Shown here piece by piece: positions 42,663 through 50,853 of a stretch of DNA of 64,000 nucleotides (its first letter is position 1; every line of letters begins with the position of its first letter). The stretch is from Gammaproteobacteria bacterium (GTDB taxonomy: Bacteria; Pseudomonadota; Gammaproteobacteria; Burkholderiales; Rhodocyclaceae): the NCBI GenBank assembly GCA_018819515.1, contig JAHJPX010000003.1, forward strand, positions 151,282 to 215,281. Reading direction: 5' to 3'. Position numbers and translations under genes: made by a program. Below the pieces are notes generated by a model, which saw nothing but the letters and a program-made list of their open reading frames with translations, had not been told where the DNA came from and made no database searches.

Positions 42663-43795
42663 GTAAGAGCTCTCCTTCATTTCGTTGGGGTTTGCTGGGG
42701 TCCGGGGCGGTCGCCCATGACTTTGCCCGTTCCCTCGAATTGTTGCCGGACCATGAGCTCATCGCCGTCTCGTCGCGGTCCTTGGAGCGGGCAAACCGGG
42801 CGCGTGAGGACCTTGGCGCCAAGCGGGCATACGCGAACTACAGGGCACTTTGCGAGGACCCGGACGTCGACGCCATATACGTCGCAACTCCGGCGGCGCT
42901 TCATTGTGAGCACGTGGATCTCGCGCTTTCTGCAAGAAAGCCGGTTCTCTGCGAAAAGCCGTTCACAGTCAACTCCGAGGAGGCAAGGAAGCTCGTCCAG
43001 AAGGCGCGAACCGAACGAGTCTTCTGCATGGAGGCAATGTGGATGCGCTTCGTCCCCGCAATCAGGGAACTCAAGGCCGAGGTCGCAAGCGGCAGCATCG
43101 GCGAGGTTCGCCTGTTGTCGGCGGAACTCGGCGAACTTGTTCCTTATGATCCGGCCGGTCGCCATTTCGCGCCCGCCCTCGGTGGTGGATCGCTCCTGGA
43201 CCTTGGCGTCTACGCGCTTTCACTCGCATGGTTCATTCTCGGGCGGCCGATCAAGGGGCATGCGTTCTCGACACCCGCACCGACTGGCGTCGACTCGCAA
43301 ATGATCATCAGTTTGACTTATCCAAACGGTGCTCTCGCTTCATTGACATGTTCGTTCGAACAGCGCTTGCGAAACATGGCATTCGTCGCCGGGACACTTG
43401 GCTCGATCGCGACTGACTCCCCGCTATATTCACCTAACCGGCTAACGCTGATTCGCCATACGCCGGGCAGTTTTTCTCCCGAAGCCGGCAAACGGGGCAA
43501 GCTGCATACATTTCTGTCCGGCCATCCAAAGGTAGTTCAGTTACGTCGAGAGTACGCTCCGCTTCTGCGACGTATTATTCGCGGTGACAGGAAAACGAAA
43601 CGTCTTTCCTATCCCGGCTACGGTTATCAGTTCGAGGCCGCAGAGGTTGCCCGATGCGTCGGTCAAAATCTGCTTGAAAGCCCTGTCATGATGCTTGGCG
43701 AGTCTCTGGAAATCATGACGGCGATTGACGCACTACGTACTTCCGGCGAATTCGATTGGAGTGCGGGGGCGGGGGATGACCTGGCGAATCGATAG
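42659..43795 (+). CDS. Gfo/Idh/MocA-family sugar oxidoreductase
   Basis: 378 residues from a TTG overlapping the glycosyltransferase stop (TTGA). NAD(P)-binding Rossmann start WGLLGSGAVAHDFARSL, then the family signature CEKPFTVNSEEARKLV and a C-terminal alpha/beta domain (GGGSLLDLGVYALSLAWFILG with the catalytic-type region D-x-G-x-Y). Probably converts a nucleotide sugar or polyol in glycan synthesis, as the partner glycosyltransferase suggests. Confidence 0.88.
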   Translation: MSKSSPSFRWGLLGSGAVAHDFARSLELLPDHELIAVSSRSLERANRAREDLGAKRAYANYRALCEDPDVDAIYVATPAALHCEHVDLALSARKPVLCEKPFTVNSEEARKLVQKARTERVFCMEAMWMRFVPAIRELKAEVASGSIGEVRLLSAELGELVPYDPAGRHFAPALGGGSLLDLGVYALSLAWFILGRPIKGHAFSTPAPTGVDSQMIISLTYPNGALASLTCSFEQRLRNMAFVAGTLGSIATDSPLYSPNRLTLIRHTPGSFSPEAGKRGKLHTFLSGHPKVVQLRREYAPLLRRIIRGDRKTKRLSYPGYGYQFEAAEVARCVGQNLLESPVMMLGESLEIMTAIDALRTSGEFDWSAGAGDDLANR

Positions 43796-43886
43796 CGATC
43801 CAGGACTCGAACGGTAGTTGAGTTTTTTTGGTGGACTGGCGGGTCGGGTGATTTCGTCGTGTCCTCGATTGGACTATCCTTGTTGC

Positions 43887-44903
43887 ATGGCGGCGATGGC
43901 GAATACGAGGATGCGGGCGATGGTGCTGCGCCGGCCCGGCGAGGCGCTCGTGTTGGAGGATCTGCCGGTGCCGGTCCCCGGGTGTGGGCAGGTTCAGTTG
44001 CGGGTGGAAGCCTGCGGGGTGTGCCGTACCGACCTGCATCTGGTCGATGGGGAACTGCTCGATCCCGCGCTGCCGATCATTCCTGGCCATGAAATCGTCG
44101 GACGGATCAGTGCCCTTGGGCCGGACGTCGACGGCTTTAGCGTTGGGCAGCGGGTGGGTGTGCCATGGCTGGGCTGGACCTGCGGCGAATGCCGTCCGTG
44201 CCTTGAGGGCCGCGAGAACCTGTGCGACGCGGCGCGCTTCACGGGCTACCAGATCAACGGCGGCTATGCCGAGTACGCCGTTGCCGATGCGCGATACTGC
44301 TTTCCGCTGGGCGAATCGGGCGAGGTGTCGGCGCTTGAACTGGCGCCGTTATTGTGCGCGGGGTTGATCGGTTACCGGGCGCTGCGGCTCGCCGGCGACG
44401 CGCAATCGATCGGCATCTACGGCTTCGGCGCGGCGGCCCACATCGTCGCCCAAGTGCTACGCCATCAGAAACGCCACTTCTGCGCATTCACCCGACCGGG
44501 CGACGGGGAGAGCCAGGCCTTCGCCCGCAGCCTCGGCGCCGACTGGGCAGGGAGTACCGAACAGATGCCGCCGGCCTTGCTCGACGCGGCGATCATCTTC
44601 GCGCCGGCCGGGCCGCTGGTGCCGCTCGCGCTTCGGCATGTGCGCAAGGGCGGCTGCGTCGTTTGCGCCGGCATCCACATGAGCGACATTCCGGCGTTTC
44701 CCTACGCCGATTTGTGGGGCGAGCGCATGATCCGTTCGGTCGCCAACCTCACGCGCGCGGACGGCATCGAGTTCCTCGCCATGGCGCCGGCGATTCCGGT
44801 GCGTACCACCGTCACCGCATTCCCGCTCGAACAGGCCAATGTCGCCCTCGATCGTTTGCGGTCCGGGCGGATTCAGGGCGCGGCCGTACTATCGTTGGCC
44901 TGA
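43887..44903 (+). CDS. Zinc-dependent alcohol dehydrogenase
   Basis: 338 residues; several ATGs lie near the start and the first (43887) is used. MDR fold with catalytic zinc ligands in ACGVCRTDLHLVDG and GHEIVGRI, structural zinc cysteines CGECRPCLEGRENLC, and the NAD(P) loop IGIYGFGAAAHIVAQVL (GFGAAA instead of the usual GxGGxG). It resembles AdhA-type alcohol dehydrogenases that bind zinc and act on small primary alcohols. No obvious operon partners. Confidence 0.9.
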   Translation: MAAMANTRMRAMVLRRPGEALVLEDLPVPVPGCGQVQLRVEACGVCRTDLHLVDGELLDPALPIIPGHEIVGRISALGPDVDGFSVGQRVGVPWLGWTCGECRPCLEGRENLCDAARFTGYQINGGYAEYAVADARYCFPLGESGEVSALELAPLLCAGLIGYRALRLAGDAQSIGIYGFGAAAHIVAQVLRHQKRHFCAFTRPGDGESQAFARSLGADWAGSTEQMPPALLDAAIIFAPAGPLVPLALRHVRKGGCVVCAGIHMSDIPAFPYADLWGERMIRSVANLTRADGIEFLAMAPAIPVRTTVTAFPLEQANVALDRLRSGRIQGAAVLSLA

Positions 44904-44904
44904 G

Positions 44905-45405
44905 TTACAGACTGCGCAGATACAGTACCAGCTTCCAGATATCTTCTTCGGAGAGGCTGGCCTTGAATGGCGGCATGGCGCTGCCAACGGGAACGCCGCC
45001 CTCGGAGAGGGTCCAGTCGAGATAGGCGTTGCCGGCTATCGGCATGGCGATTGCGGCTGTCAGGTCGGCCGGCGCGGGATTCAGGCCTTTGGCGCCCGGC
45101 CCGTCGCCCTTGCCCGAGGTTCCATGGCAGACCACACAGTTCGTGTCGAACAGCGCCTTGCCGGCGCGCAGGTTGTCGTCGGTCAACGCGAGAGGGTTGC
45201 GCTTTCCGGCGTATTTCTTGTCGATGCCGTTGGCCATGACGAAACGATGGCGCACGATCGAGACACCTTCGGGGCCGCGCCCCATCATGCTGCGGCCCAT
45301 ACCTTGACCCATTCCCGGTCCCATGCCGCCGCCCATCTGGGCGCCGGCGAGTGCGGTAAACAGCAAGCCGCCGAGTGCAACTGCCATGATCAATGTGCTC
45401 TTCAT
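44905..45405 (-). CDS. Small c-type cytochrome
   Basis: 166 residues from the ATG at 45405 (GGAGA 8-9 bases upstream). Signal peptide (STLIMAVALGGLLFTALAGA), a Gly/Met-rich stretch (QMGGGMGPGMGQGMGRSMMGRG, possibly metal-binding), and a cytochrome c domain with heme motif CVVCHG and a likely axial Met in GSAMPPFKASLSEED. Periplasmic electron carrier. It follows the DUF411 gene on the same strand, 35 bp apart. Confidence 0.88.
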   Translation of the reverse strand: MKSTLIMAVALGGLLFTALAGAQMGGGMGPGMGQGMGRSMMGRGPEGVSIVRHRFVMANGIDKKYAGKRNPLALTDDNLRAGKALFDTNCVVCHGTSGKGDGPGAKGLNPAPADLTAAIAMPIAGNAYLDWTLSEGGVPVGSAMPPFKASLSEEDIWKLVLYLRSL

Positions 45406-45440
45406 CGTTCGTCTCCGATGTCGGGAAACCAGTGCGGATT

Positions 45441-45881
45441 TCAATAGCGCGCGTAGGAGGTCATCTTGCCGTCCTGACCGAGCAGCAGGACGTCGTAGTG
45501 GTCCTTCGGGTTGCCTGTACCTTCCATGCCCGGCGAAGTGCCCGGCATGCCCGGCACGATCAGGCCGCGGGCCTTGCTGCGGGAGGCCAGCAGGCGCTTG
45601 ACCTGATCGGCCGGGACGTGTCCTTTGATCACGTAGCCGCCGACTTCGGCCGTATGGCAGGAGCCGTAGCCGTACGGTATGCCGAACTTCGCCTTGTTTT
45701 GATCGACATTCTTCGTGTCGTGAACGCGAACCTTGAAACCGGCGGCTCGCATGTGTTCGACCCAGTTCCCGCAACAGCCGCAATAAGGGCTCTTGTAGAC
45801 GTCGACCGGCGGCAGGTTGTCTGCCCAGGCTGCGGAAGCGACGAGTGTCCACACAAGGACCGCTCCGATTGATTTGATCAT
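45441..45881 (-). CDS. DUF411 periplasmic metal-binding protein
   Basis: 146 residues from the ATG at 45881 with AAGGGGG upstream. Signal peptide (KSIGAVLVWTLVASAAWA), then the DUF411 core: YKSPYCGCCGNWVEHMRAAGF (CxxC-C cluster), YGSCHTAEVGGYVIKGHVPAD, VPGMPGTSPGME. DUF411 proteins occur in copper/metal resistance loci and have a CopG-like thioredoxin-type fold. Paired with a cytochrome c gene here; copper handling is an inference from the family. Confidence 0.88.
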   Translation of the reverse strand: MIKSIGAVLVWTLVASAAWADNLPPVDVYKSPYCGCCGNWVEHMRAAGFKVRVHDTKNVDQNKAKFGIPYGYGSCHTAEVGGYVIKGHVPADQVKRLLASRSKARGLIVPGMPGTSPGMEGTGNPKDHYDVLLLGQDGKMTSYARY

Positions 45882-46013
45882 TTGTGTCCCCCTTGGAAGT
45901 AGCACCGCATGTCGGGCCAGGGTCGTCGTTTTGCTTTCTCCGCGCCGGTGATGGCCGGCATACTTACGACCGGGGGTTTGCGCGGGAGTTCCGGGATGGC
46001 CGAAGTCGCCGGC

Positions 46014-46037
46014 CGGCGTACCGCCACGGCTGACTTT
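46014..46037 (-). repeat. Dispersed 24-bp repeat, copy 12
   Basis: Perfect consensus on the minus strand (variable pair GT), between the DUF411 and TfoX-like genes. Confidence 0.95.
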
Positions 46038-46053
46038 TCCCTGCATGCGAACG

Positions 46054-46395
46054 CTACCCTTTGGCTTTCGCCGTTTTCGGTTTCTTCGGCCTGGGTGCGG
46101 GAAGTTCCGCGTACGTGGCGCGGATTAGGCCGGTCAACCAGTCGCGCTCGTCGAGTTTGTCGTCAATCAGGAAGTGCGGCCTTGCGCCGGGGTAGGGGGG
46201 CGCTTCGACGGGGCTGCCGATGATGGCGCGCCCGGCGACGGTGGGTTTGACGAACAACTGGTTGTCGCAGATCAGCGCGATCACTTTGCCTTCGCAATAC
46301 ACGGCGTAGTCGCCGAACATCTTGCGGTGGGTGATGTTGCCGGCACCGCGGAGCTGGTCGCAGGCGTATTCGACGAAGCCGGGATCGGAGGCCAT
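46054..46395 (-). CDS. TfoX N-terminal-domain protein
   Basis: 113 residues. Matches the TfoX/Sxy N-terminal domain: FVEYACDQLRGAGNITHRKMFGDYAVYCEGKVIALICDNQLFVKPT. Only the N-terminal module is present, followed by a Lys/Pro-rich tail (APRPKKPKTAKAKG). Full-length TfoX regulates competence in gammaproteobacteria; single-domain proteins like this are widespread and of unknown function. Confidence 0.85.
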   Translation of the reverse strand: MASDPGFVEYACDQLRGAGNITHRKMFGDYAVYCEGKVIALICDNQLFVKPTVAGRAIIGSPVEAPPYPGARPHFLIDDKLDERDWLTGLIRATYAELPAPRPKKPKTAKAKG

Positions 46396-46409
46396 GGCGT
46401 GAATGGGCC

Positions 46410-46844
46410 CTAGTCCTCGCCGGTGTATCGGCCGGCCGCAACTCGCGCCACGAACTCGCCGAACTTCTTGTCGTTGTCCATGATGTGCTCGACCAGCCAG
46501 GCGTAGATGAAGCGGTTCAACTCGAGCGGCATGTGGTAATCGCCGGTCTCGGCGCGGATTTCCATCTCGCGGGCCTGCGAGATCAGGTCCCGGTGGAGCG
46601 CCCGGTGCGCTTCCAGTTTCGGATAGGCGGCCGCTTCCATCTGGCGTTCCTCGCTGGCGAAATGCGTTTCGGTGTAATCGAGCAACTCCGCAACGGCGGC
46701 GCGGGAGATGCTGGCGGCGGTGGCGCTGTCGGCGCCCAGGCTGTCATGAACGCGCCCCGCAATCTCGAACAGCCTTCGGTGCTCATTGTCGACCTGCTCG
46801 ATGCCGACGAGGAAACGGGAATCGAAGTGGGGTCTTTCGTCCAT
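46410..46844 (-). CDS. Bacteriohemerythrin
   Basis: 144 residues. O2-binding diiron four-helix bundle: VGIEQVDNEHRRLFEIAG (His, Glu), YTETHFASEERQME (His, Glu), HRALHRDLI (two His) and WLVEHIMDNDKKFGEFV (His, Asp), all iron ligands present. Roles in the family are oxygen delivery, storage or sensing; the stand-alone form suggests an oxygen carrier or buffer. Confidence 0.92.
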   Translation of the reverse strand: MDERPHFDSRFLVGIEQVDNEHRRLFEIAGRVHDSLGADSATAASISRAAVAELLDYTETHFASEERQMEAAAYPKLEAHRALHRDLISQAREMEIRAETGDYHMPLELNRFIYAWLVEHIMDNDKKFGEFVARVAAGRYTGED

Positions 46845-46918
46845 GATGCCTCCCTGCAGTGACTTTTGCCGATAGACCGAATGATGCCAGCGCTTCGCAA
46901 AAAGTGCTCGGCGGCACC

Positions 46919-47413
46919 TCAGTTCAGAATTCTTCCCGCGGCAGGGAACTGGCCCGAGATGAGTTCCTGGTCCGTCAGCGGGCGGCCATGCCAGATTTTC
47001 ACGCTGCGCGCACCCGCGCCCATTGCCATTTCCTGAAACGCACGTACCTCGACCTGCGTGAAGCCGCCTGCCGGGTCGCCCAACGGATGCAGGACGACTC
47101 GCGGCGATACCGACAGAGGACCATGCGTCCGCATCTTTCTCATGAATGCCTTCAACAACTGCTCAGCTTCGGTGAAGTCCGAAACCAGCGAGCGTGGATG
47201 GGCGAACGGATTGATCACCCGGGTGTTCGGCTGCGCTGCCTTCGATCTTGCTTCCTTGCCGACGGCGACGATCCAGGATTTCTGCTTCCGCGTGATCGCC
47301 AGTTCGGGAACTTCCGCAATCTGCTCGCCGGTCCGGGGATTTCGCACCGTCAGGCGCTCGGGCGATATCCGGACGTAGAGCGTGAACTCGAACAAGGATG
47401 TGAGCAATCCCAT
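46919..47413 (-). CDS. MreB-like protein lacking the C-terminal half
   Basis: 164 residues from the ATG at 47413. The sequence follows MreB subdomain IA: VAVGKEARSKA, SDFTEAEQLLKAFMRKM, SPRVVLHP and FTQVEVRAFQEMAMGAGARSVKI align with the MreB stretch that ends GAGAREVYLIEEP. It stops there, so subdomains IB/II and the second phosphate loop are absent, and the first phosphate loop (DLGTANT in MreB) is replaced by RISPERL. It cannot be a normal ATP-binding filament protein. It could be a domesticated fragment or a regulator. Not obviously broken: no internal stop, own ATG. Confidence 0.7.
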   Translation of the reverse strand: MGLLTSLFEFTLYVRISPERLTVRNPRTGEQIAEVPELAITRKQKSWIVAVGKEARSKAAQPNTRVINPFAHPRSLVSDFTEAEQLLKAFMRKMRTHGPLSVSPRVVLHPLGDPAGGFTQVEVRAFQEMAMGAGARSVKIWHGRPLTDQELISGQFPAAGRILN

Positions 47414-47540
47414 GGGCACGCTTGTCGTTGGATGAAATCGTCGAAGGCGCCATTATCGTCCCTGAAACGCGATTTTTGTCACAAGTGAATGTGTCGGTTC
47501 ACATCATGCCTCTGTCGTGGTCGGTCCGGCGTGCCACGCA

Positions 47541-47564
47541 AGAGTCAGCCGTGGCGGCACGCCA
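47541..47564 (+). repeat. Dispersed 24-bp repeat, copy 13
   Basis: AGAGTCAGCCGTGGCG, GC, ACGCCA, between the MreB-like gene and the hslR gene. Confidence 0.88.
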
Positions 47565-47585
47565 CCTGCCGGGGTCCAGGGCCGG

Positions 47586-47954
47586 CTACCCCTCCCGAAA
47601 GCGGATGATCTGTCGCCGGTCACGCTTTGTGGGGCGGCCCTTGTGATCGGGGCTGGGTGTAGGCGCGAGGCGGCGTAGTTCGGCGGCCTGGGCGCGTTGC
47701 CCGATGCTTTCTTCGGTTTCGCGGTAGAGCAGCCGCGCTTCCGGCGCCGGGTGCCGCTGTTCGTTGAGGCCTTGCACGATGACTTCGCGGTTCTCGTTGC
47801 CAGTGCGGAGGTCGAGACGGTCGCCGGGCTTGACCTCGCGCGCCGGCTTGACGGCTGCGCCATTGAGCCTGACCTTGCCACCCTCGACGGCGCCGGTGGC
47901 GAGGCTCCGTGTTTTGTAGAAGCGCGCAGCCCATAACCATTTGTCGAGACGCAC
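47586..47954 (-). CDS. hslR: Heat-shock RNA-binding protein Hsp15 (S4 domain)
   Basis: 122 residues. S4 RNA-binding domain at the N-terminus (MRLDKWLWAARFYKTRSLATGAVEGGKVRLNG...KPAREVKPGDRLDL) and a basic C-terminal tail rich in Arg/Lys (GRPTKRDRRQIIRF), the Hsp15 layout. Binds free 50S subunits carrying nascent chains after heat shock. Single gene. Confidence 0.92.
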   Translation of the reverse strand: MRLDKWLWAARFYKTRSLATGAVEGGKVRLNGAAVKPAREVKPGDRLDLRTGNENREVIVQGLNEQRHPAPEARLLYRETEESIGQRAQAAELRRLAPTPSPDHKGRPTKRDRRQIIRFREG

Positions 47955-47978
47955 CGATTGCTCCTGCCGGGTGGCAGC

Positions 47979-49121
47979 CTATTCCATGTAGCGGACGACC
48001 TGGTTCCGCCCCTGTTCCTTGGCACGGTACATGGCCTTGTCGGCGTGCACCAGAAGGGAAGTAAGGTCGTACGTTCCAGCCGCGAGGCCGATGCTGGCAG
48101 TGACCGCTACAGTACGCTCGCCGCAGGCGATCGGTGTTTCGGCGATGACTCGGCGCAGCTTTTCGGCGATGGCTATGGCGCTTTCTGCCGAGGTATGCGG
48201 CAGGATCACCGCAAACTCCTCGCCGCCGGTTCTTCCGCAGATATCGGAACGGCGGAACAGCTTGCGCATGGTTTCGCCGATGTGGTGCAGCACGGTGTCG
48301 CCGGCAAGATGGCCGAGCGTATCGTTGACGGACTTGAAGTGGTCCAGGTCCATTACCAGCACGGCAAGCTCGAGTTCGTGCCGCTCGCAGTAGCGGATGA
48401 TCTGCTCGCCCTGATCGAGGAAGGCCCGGCGATTGTTGATGCCGGTTAGCGGGTCTGTTTTCGCCTGCAGGTCGGCGGCGGCGTGGGCGGAATGCAGTTC
48501 GCGGCTGAGCTGGAAATTGCGTTGCAGCGCATCGGCCAGTACCTTCGCTGCCCGCAGCATCACGATCAGGAACAAGCTTGCGCCGACGGCCAGTCCGAAC
48601 TGCTCCTTGCTGTCCTGGGTGAACAGCCAGATAGTGCTAGGTAGAAGGGTGGTAAGCATCGCGCCGATGGCCATTTTGTAGCGGGCCGAGTACATGGAGG
48701 CTGCGCCGCCGGCCATGCCGACCAGTATGCATACCGTGATGGCCTGATAGACGAGTTCGTCCGCCGGCATGACGAGCAGCGCGCCGACGCCCCAGATGGT
48801 CGACGAGATCAGCAGCGTGATGTTGTAGCGCCGTTCCAGTTTCAGAAGCTGGATGCCACGGGGTGCGGTGCGAAAGAAGGTCGCAAATACCGCAAGCCGG
48901 CCCAGGGTGGAGATGACAAGTGCGGCCAGCCAGCCGAGCAGCTCCATGTCGCTGGTGTGGCCCTGGAGCATCCAGCACAACAAGGCGGCCGTCGCCAGGC
49001 TGATGAACATGGCCGGGAACGACTGCTTGAACAGAAGCTGCAGCTTGTCCTCGCGTACCAGCAGTTCGATGTCTGGCACTGCATCGACGTCCGGGAGTTG
49101 AGTCGGGGCTTGTTGCATCAA
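47979..49121 (-). CDS. Membrane GGDEF diguanylate cyclase
   Basis: 380 residues. N-terminal membrane domain of about five to six helices (~residues 30-185), a short coiled coil, and a GGDEF domain with DPLTGINNRRAFLD, DHFKSVNDTLGHLAGD and active site RTGGEEFAVILP (GGEEF). Should be catalytically active. No PAS or other sensor, unlike the other GGDEF protein in this window at 36510-38477, with which it shares the same general architecture. Confidence 0.9.
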   Translation of the reverse strand: MMQQAPTQLPDVDAVPDIELLVREDKLQLLFKQSFPAMFISLATAALLCWMLQGHTSDMELLGWLAALVISTLGRLAVFATFFRTAPRGIQLLKLERRYNITLLISSTIWGVGALLVMPADELVYQAITVCILVGMAGGAASMYSARYKMAIGAMLTTLLPSTIWLFTQDSKEQFGLAVGASLFLIVMLRAAKVLADALQRNFQLSRELHSAHAAADLQAKTDPLTGINNRRAFLDQGEQIIRYCERHELELAVLVMDLDHFKSVNDTLGHLAGDTVLHHIGETMRKLFRRSDICGRTGGEEFAVILPHTSAESAIAIAEKLRRVIAETPIACGERTVAVTASIGLAAGTYDLTSLLVHADKAMYRAKEQGRNQVVRYME

Positions 49122-49194
49122 TGGCGATTCGGAATATCAGACGCGGGAATGAGCAAGCTACCAGCAATTTCGCATGATCGTCCAGTCCTCGACA

Positions 49195-49218
49195 CGGCGT
49201 GGCGCCACGGCTGACTTT
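49195..49218 (-). repeat. Dispersed 24-bp repeat, copy 14
   Basis: Minus-strand AAAGTCAGCCGTGGCG, CC, ACGCCG: perfect arms, intergenic between the GGDEF gene and the hydrolase. Confidence 0.92.
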
Positions 49219-49255
49219 TGCGGGAGTTGCGTGAAACGATCCGCGTTACCCGGCG

Positions 49256-50218
49256 TCAGCCGGTATTCTCAAGCAGAAAGTCGCGCACAACGTCGATCTG
49301 CTCGGGTGTTGCCAGCGCGGGCGCATGACCCACGCGGTCGAATTCGGCGACGCGCAGGTCCGGCCGGCGTCGCTGCATTTCGGTGAGAACGTCGCGCGGC
49401 AGTACTTCGGAGTCCCGGCCGCGAAGCACGAGGACGGGACAGGTGACCGCGTCCCAGACGTTCCAGAGATCGATGCCACGCAGGAACTCCGGGCCGATCG
49501 GCAGTTCCGGATCCATGTGCACCGGCAGGCTGCGAGTGATCGCGGGATCGTAGCGCAAGATGTAGCGTCCGTCCTCGCGTTGCATGACGCCATGTTTGGT
49601 GATGTGTTCCCAGTATTCGTCGTCGAGCTCGCCGAATTCCAGGCAGACGTTGCGGAAGTAGCGCTCGGCCTCCTCGAGGTTGGCAAAGGCGATGTTATTG
49701 CCGATATGGCCCTTGAGCCGTATCAGCCCCGCCCAGGGCACGAAGGCCCCTACGTCGTTGAGCACCAGCTTGCGGATCGGCGAGCCGGACTTGGCGGCAA
49801 GCAGCATGCCGATCAACCCACCCATGGAAGTGCCGACCCAGTCCAGGGCCGGCAGTTTCTCCGGGTCGCGTCGACGTCCGCGCAGGCCGTCGAGCAGGCC
49901 GCCCAAAAGTCCCGGCCGTGCTGCGGTGGCGGTGGCGCGCGCGACCAGGGTTGCCGCGTCGTTGAGGTAGGTCGGGAAACTATAGGCGAAGCGGTCCTTT
50001 AGCCAGGCGCTTTCGCCGCGGCCGACGACGTCGGGACAGACGACGCGGCAAGTACCCGAGAGCGCCGCCGCGAGACGATCGAAATCGCGGCCGTTGCGCG
50101 AAAGGCCATGCACGCAGATCACGACGTGCGGATTGCGCGCGTCTCCCCAATCGGTGTAGGCAAGGCGATGGAACCCTTCCGGTCCGAGGCTGAGGAGATG
50201 CTCTTGCGTCATGCTCAT
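49256..50218 (-). CDS. Alpha/beta hydrolase
   Basis: 320 residues from the ATG at 50218 (a second ATG two codons later is possible); a longer frame exists upstream but lacks any ribosome site. Oxyanion region VHGLSRNGRDFDRLAAALS, nucleophile WVGTSMGGLIGM (Ser ~138), acid in LRGRDSEVLP and His in FDRVGHAPAL. It resembles the haloperoxidase/epoxide hydrolase group. Substrate unknown. Confidence 0.85.
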   Translation of the reverse strand: MSMTQEHLLSLGPEGFHRLAYTDWGDARNPHVVICVHGLSRNGRDFDRLAAALSGTCRVVCPDVVGRGESAWLKDRFAYSFPTYLNDAATLVARATATAARPGLLGGLLDGLRGRRRDPEKLPALDWVGTSMGGLIGMLLAAKSGSPIRKLVLNDVGAFVPWAGLIRLKGHIGNNIAFANLEEAERYFRNVCLEFGELDDEYWEHITKHGVMQREDGRYILRYDPAITRSLPVHMDPELPIGPEFLRGIDLWNVWDAVTCPVLVLRGRDSEVLPRDVLTEMQRRRPDLRVAEFDRVGHAPALATPEQIDVVRDFLLENTG

Positions 50219-50433
50219 GGCATCGGGCGGTGCCGCCGCTGTTTCGATGCATGCGATTATGCGGCCGCTGCATGTCGAATGGGGCATGTCGCCGTCCCCC
50301 GGCATTTCGCCGAGGTCGGCGTCGCGTGTTGCGACAGACGCCGGCGCATATCGAATTCCGGTGAAGAGGATTATCATGAAACCAGGTTCCGCAAGGTCGG
50401 GACCGCAAATCGAACAACGACGAGGAGATCAAC

Positions 50434-50667
50434 ATGGCGAGAAAACCAGCGAAGAAGTCGGCTGAGGCGGTCTACAAGATTGTCGAGGTGATTGGTTCCA
50501 GCCCCAAGTCCTGGGAAGATGCGGCGCGTTCCGCCGTCGAGGCGGCGGCCAAGACGCTGCGGGACTTGCGGATCGCCGAGATCACCAAGCTCGACATGAA
50601 AATAGACGATGGTAAGGTGGTGGCGTACCGCGCGCGCGTATCGCTGTCTTTCAAGTATCAAGGGTGA
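50434..50667 (+). CDS. Dodecin
   Basis: 77 residues, GAGGAGATCAAC before the ATG. Dodecin fold: VYKIVEVIGSSPKSWEDAARSAVEAAAKTLRDLR followed by beta strands KLDMKIDDGKVVAYRARVSLSFKY; the flavin-stacking Trp is present (SWEDA). It binds FMN/riboflavin-type flavins as a dodecamer, storing or buffering them. Single gene with a terminator right behind it. Confidence 0.92.
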   Translation: MARKPAKKSAEAVYKIVEVIGSSPKSWEDAARSAVEAAAKTLRDLRIAEITKLDMKIDDGKVVAYRARVSLSFKYQG

Positions 50668-50672
50668 GCATT

Positions 50673-50700
50673 CGCGGCGGTACGTCCGCCGCGTTTCCTT
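50673..50700 (+). terminator. Intrinsic-type terminator after dodecin gene
   Basis: CGCGGCGG and CCGCCGCG pair perfectly around a 5-base loop TACGT, followed by TTTCCTTT. Confidence 0.75.
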
Positions 50701-50853
50701 TGCCTTGCCGCGTCTGGCGCGGATTGCGGGAGTGATTAGCCGTTCGCGCCTGTTCCCACGCGCCTTCCCGGCTGGCATAATCCGCCTTTGCGCCGGGTTG
50801 GCGCGATCGCAGGCGGCGTTGCAAGCCGGTTCGTATTCATAGGGGCAAGTCTT

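Noticed and set aside
44354..45025. Arg-rich frame overlapping the alcohol dehydrogenase.
   Set aside because: Out-of-frame shadow of the dehydrogenase; extreme Arg content.
46054..46395. TfoX-domain gene as support for an uptake-sequence reading of the repeats.
   Set aside because: Single-domain TfoX proteins are widespread and not shown to control competence in this group, so it is not evidence either way.
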